From NCBI RefSeq assembly GCF_900108045.1, contig NZ_FNUK01000004.1, positions 1 to 64,000 on the forward strand: DNA of 64,000 nucleotides, written 5' to 3'. Source of the stretch: Caloramator fervidus. Its GTDB lineage: Bacteria > Bacillota > Clostridia > Clostridiales > Caloramatoraceae. Of this stretch, positions 61,885 to 64,000 are shown one piece after another. The translations under genes were made by a program, and so were the position numbers. Each line of letters opens with the position of its first letter. Position 1 is the stretch's first letter. Under the pieces are notes generated by a model. It worked only from the letters and a program-made list of their open reading frames with translations, was not told where the DNA came from and searched no databases.

Positions 61885-62440
61885 TATCTTCTTCGACTAT
61901 TTGATTAGCCTTTACAATCGTTGCAATTAATGCATTAGGCGGAGCAATAACTGATATTTCCTCGGCAATTTCAAGATCTGATACTGTAATTTTGTCTTTG
62001 TTAATTTTTGTAATATCTGCAACTATAAATTTAGGTACTTTATCTGCGCTGCATTCTACCTCAACTTCATCTTGAATCTTTTGAACTACTGCATTCATGC
62101 CCTTTAAGTATTCTTCTCCCTTGATTACTACTGGAACTTTTGCATGGATTTTTTCCTTATCATCCACCTTATATAAATCTAAATGAATTATTTTTTTTGT
62201 CAAAGGATCCTTTTGAACTTCTTTTATGATAGCCTTATAAGTTTTCCCATCAACATCAACATCTAAAATTCCATGTTCTCCATTTTTTCTTAAAACGTTA
62301 AAAACCTCAAGTTCGGCAAATTCAACCAACATATTTTTCAAGTTTTTTCCATAAATATTTCCTGGAATTTTACCATTTCTTCTTAGCTTATTATTATCTC
62401 CCTTTGTATTGTGATTTCTTAACTCTCCGTGTAGAATCAT
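61871..62440 (-). CDS. rplY: 50S ribosomal protein L25/general stress protein Ctc
   Basis: 189 residues: the N-terminal 5S-rRNA-binding L25 domain (about 1-92, with NGKIPGNIYGKN and DLYKVDDKEKIHAKVPV) and the C-terminal TL5/Ctc domain (about 95-180, with GMNAVVQKIQDEVEVEC). The tail is acidic (EEDKEEA). RBS GGGAGGG six bases ahead of the ATG. Monocistronic, between the insertion sequence and the divergent decarboxylase gene. Confidence 0.95.
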   Translation of the reverse strand: MILHGELRNHNTKGDNNKLRRNGKIPGNIYGKNLKNMLVEFAELEVFNVLRKNGEHGILDVDVDGKTYKAIIKEVQKDPLTKKIIHLDLYKVDDKEKIHAKVPVVIKGEEYLKGMNAVVQKIQDEVEVECSADKVPKFIVADITKINKDKITVSDLEIAEEISVIAPPNALIATIVKANQIVEEDKEEA

Positions 62441-62544
62441 AAAATCCCTCCCTAAAGTTTTATCCTTTAAGCAGTATTTCCATTTTTTGATACGTTATTC
62501 CTTAATAAAATAAAAAAAATAACATAAACTTAATATAAAAATGA

Positions 62545-62573
62545 TTGAATTTGCAATTTAATTGAACTATAAT
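62545..62573 (+). promoter_or_regulatory. Promoter of the decarboxylase gene
   Basis: TTGAAT (62545-62550), 17-base spacer, TATAAT (62568-62573), about 43 bases before the proposed start. No other signal was found in this 175-base gap. Confidence 0.65.
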
Positions 62574-62615
62574 ATAACTCGTTTAAAAAATTGATGAAAG
62601 AGGGTGCATATCACA

Positions 62616-64000
62616 TTGTATAAGATGGATCAAACTCAAACACCAATTTTCGACGCTTTAATGGAATACCATAATAGAGATACTGTTCCCTTCCACGTTC
62701 CCGGGCACAAAAGGGGAGACGGAATGGACAACAAATTTAAAGAATTTGTAGGTTCAAACATTTTATCCATCGACGTTACTGTATTTAAACTAGTAGATAG
62801 CCTTCATCATCCAACTGGACCTATTAAAAAAGCTATGCAACTTGCCGCAGACGCTTATGGCTCAGACATGGCTTTTATATCAATCCATGGAACTTCTGGA
62901 GCCATTCAAGCCATGGTAATGAGCGTAGTGGGAGAAGGCGAAAAAATTATAATCCCAAGAAACGTTCATAAATCAGTTACAGCAGGTATTATTCTAAGCG
63001 GTGCAGTTCCTGTTTACATGCAACCAGAAATTGATAAAAATATAGGAATTGCCCATGGGGTTACTCCTGAAACAGTTGAAAAAACTATAAAAATGCATCC
63101 TGATGCAAAGGCAGTTTTAATAATAAATCCTACTTATTATGGTGTTGCAACAGACATTAAAAAAATCGCTGAGATTGTCCACTCTTATGATAAGATTTTA
63201 ATAGTTGACGAAGCTCACGGTCCGCATTTAGGATTTAACGACAAACTCCCTATATCAGCTATACAGGCTGGAGCTGACATGTGTGCCCAAAGCACCCATA
63301 AAATTATTGGAGCTATGACGCAATGCTCCTTCTTACAGGTTAGAGCTGGAAGGGTTGATATAAATAGAGTTCAACAGGTTATGAACCTTTTACAAACTAC
63401 AAGCCCATCATACCCACTTATGGCTTCACTAGATGTTGCAAGAATGCAAATAGCTACAAAGGGTAAAGAACTTTTAGATAAAGCTATAGAACTTGCAGAA
63501 TACGCAAGGGAAGAAATAAATAAAATACCAGGTTTATATTGCTTTGGAAAAGATATACTTGGTAAACCTGGAGTTTATGCCCTTGATCCTACAAAGATTA
63601 CAGTTACAGTAAGAGGTCTTGGACTTACAGGATATGAGGTTGACCAGATATTAGCCGATGAATATCACATTCAAATGGAGCTTAGCGATCTTTATAATAT
63701 ACTTGCAGTTGGCTCCTTTGGAGATACAAAGGAAAAGATGGATAAATTTATAAACGCTTTAAAGGAAATTAGCCAAAGATACTATGGAACAAGAGAGGTT
63801 AAAGGAGAAGTTTTAGATATCCCTGCAATTCCAAAACAAGTTTTAACTCCAAGACAAGCATTTAATTCTAAAAAATGGTCTTTACCTTTAAAAGAAAGTG
63901 TTGGAAAAGTTTCTGGAGAATTCCTCCTTGCATATCCACCAGGAATTCCAATTGTCTGCCCTGGTGAGGTAATAACTCAAGAAATAGTTGACTATGTTCA
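62616..64000 (+). CDS. speA: Orn/Lys/Arg decarboxylase, probably arginine decarboxylase SpeA (5' part)
   Basis: Open to the window edge, about 461 residues shown of a usual ~480-490. PLP-dependent fold-type I decarboxylase of the Firmicute SpeA/Cad group: PFHVPGHKRG at the N-terminus, SIHGTSGAIQAMVMS, IVDEAHGPHLGF and the PLP lysine in AQSTHKIIGAMTQ. The likely start is TTG 62616 with GAGGGTG nine bases ahead; ATG 62625 and GTG 62604 are alternatives. With speE it would feed polyamine synthesis; lysine decarboxylation cannot be excluded. Confidence 0.92.
   Translation, partial: MYKMDQTQTPIFDALMEYHNRDTVPFHVPGHKRGDGMDNKFKEFVGSNILSIDVTVFKLVDSLHHPTGPIKKAMQLAADAYGSDMAFISIHGTSGAIQAMVMSVVGEGEKIIIPRNVHKSVTAGIILSGAVPVYMQPEIDKNIGIAHGVTPETVEKTIKMHPDAKAVLIINPTYYGVATDIKKIAEIVHSYDKILIVDEAHGPHLGFNDKLPISAIQAGADMCAQSTHKIIGAMTQCSFLQVRAGRVDINRVQQVMNLLQTTSPSYPLMASLDVARMQIATKGKELLDKAIELAEYAREEINKIPGLYCFGKDILGKPGVYALDPTKITVTVRGLGLTGYEVDQILADEYHIQMELSDLYNILAVGSFGDTKEKMDKFINALKEISQRYYGTREVKGEVLDIPAIPKQVLTPRQAFNSKKWSLPLKESVGKVSGEFLLAYPPGIPIVCPGEVITQEIVDYV

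Overview
The window is AT-rich and reads as the chromosome of a spore-forming, anaerobic Firmicute of class Clostridia. Supporting signs are the spoIIA (spoIIAA-spoIIAB-sigF) and spoVA operons, yunB, strong GGAGG ribosome sites, ATG/GTG/TTG starts, and a thioredoxin reductase that lacks NADPH-binding motifs, as in ferredoxin-linked clostridial enzymes. I cannot fix the genus; a Clostridiaceae such as Clostridium or Caloramator is my guess.

Layout. 1-9.8 kb holds the 3' end of an unidentified gene, nadE-yebC, a split TSUP transporter, YigZ, a DUF1858 protein, a nucleotidyltransferase-DegV-MocR operon, a zinc-ribbon protein, a membrane phosphodiesterase-like protein, an MTA/SAH deaminase and tRNA-Gln(CUG). 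9.9-13.7 kb holds a long HflX with a JAMM-like motif in its N-terminal part, hpt, and a trxA-flavoprotein pair. 13.7-22.6 kb is the sporulation and envelope block: yunB, a processive glycosyltransferase, PBP1A, spoVA and spoIIA, with candidate sigma-E, sigma-H and forespore promoters and an extra 47-codon gene before spoVAC. 22.6-31.8 kb holds a yybP-ykoY (manganese) riboswitch with its GDT1-type exporter, speE, a glutaredoxin, an orphan DNA methyltransferase, free Met-R-sulfoxide reductase, hutH and two dipeptidases.

31.8-60.2 kb is one large surface-polysaccharide region, all on the minus strand. The upstream part (LCP, TPR, Wzz, CpsB, GalU, CpsD, priming sugar transferase, ManC, WecG/TagA, GT4, Wzy, CDP-glycerol transferase, TagD, MurJ/Wzx, ManA, phosphosugar mutase) ends at a terminator near 42.96 kb. 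A second unit with its own promoter follows (TagO/WecA-like transferase, Wzy, GT, CDP-glycerol transferase, TagD, MurJ/Wzx, Wzy/ligase, UDP-sugar dehydrogenase, GT4, WecG/TagA). Several functions therefore occur twice: CDP-glycerol supply, glycerol-phosphate transfer, flipping, polymerisation and TagA-type transfer. This suggests two glycerol-phosphate-decorated polymers. A 732-base gap inside the region holds what looks like decayed coding sequence. An IS1182-type element sits directly upstream of the first gene. The window closes with ribosomal protein L25/Ctc and the 5' part of a speA-type decarboxylase.

The observations I rate highest are: two near-identical CsoR-family-like operators at the same distance from two promoters driving thiol-redox genes (trxA/flavoprotein and glutaredoxin); the JAMM motif in HflX; the small gene with a forespore-type promoter ahead of spoVAC; the orphan CamA-like methyltransferase; and the duplicated teichoic-acid-like modules.
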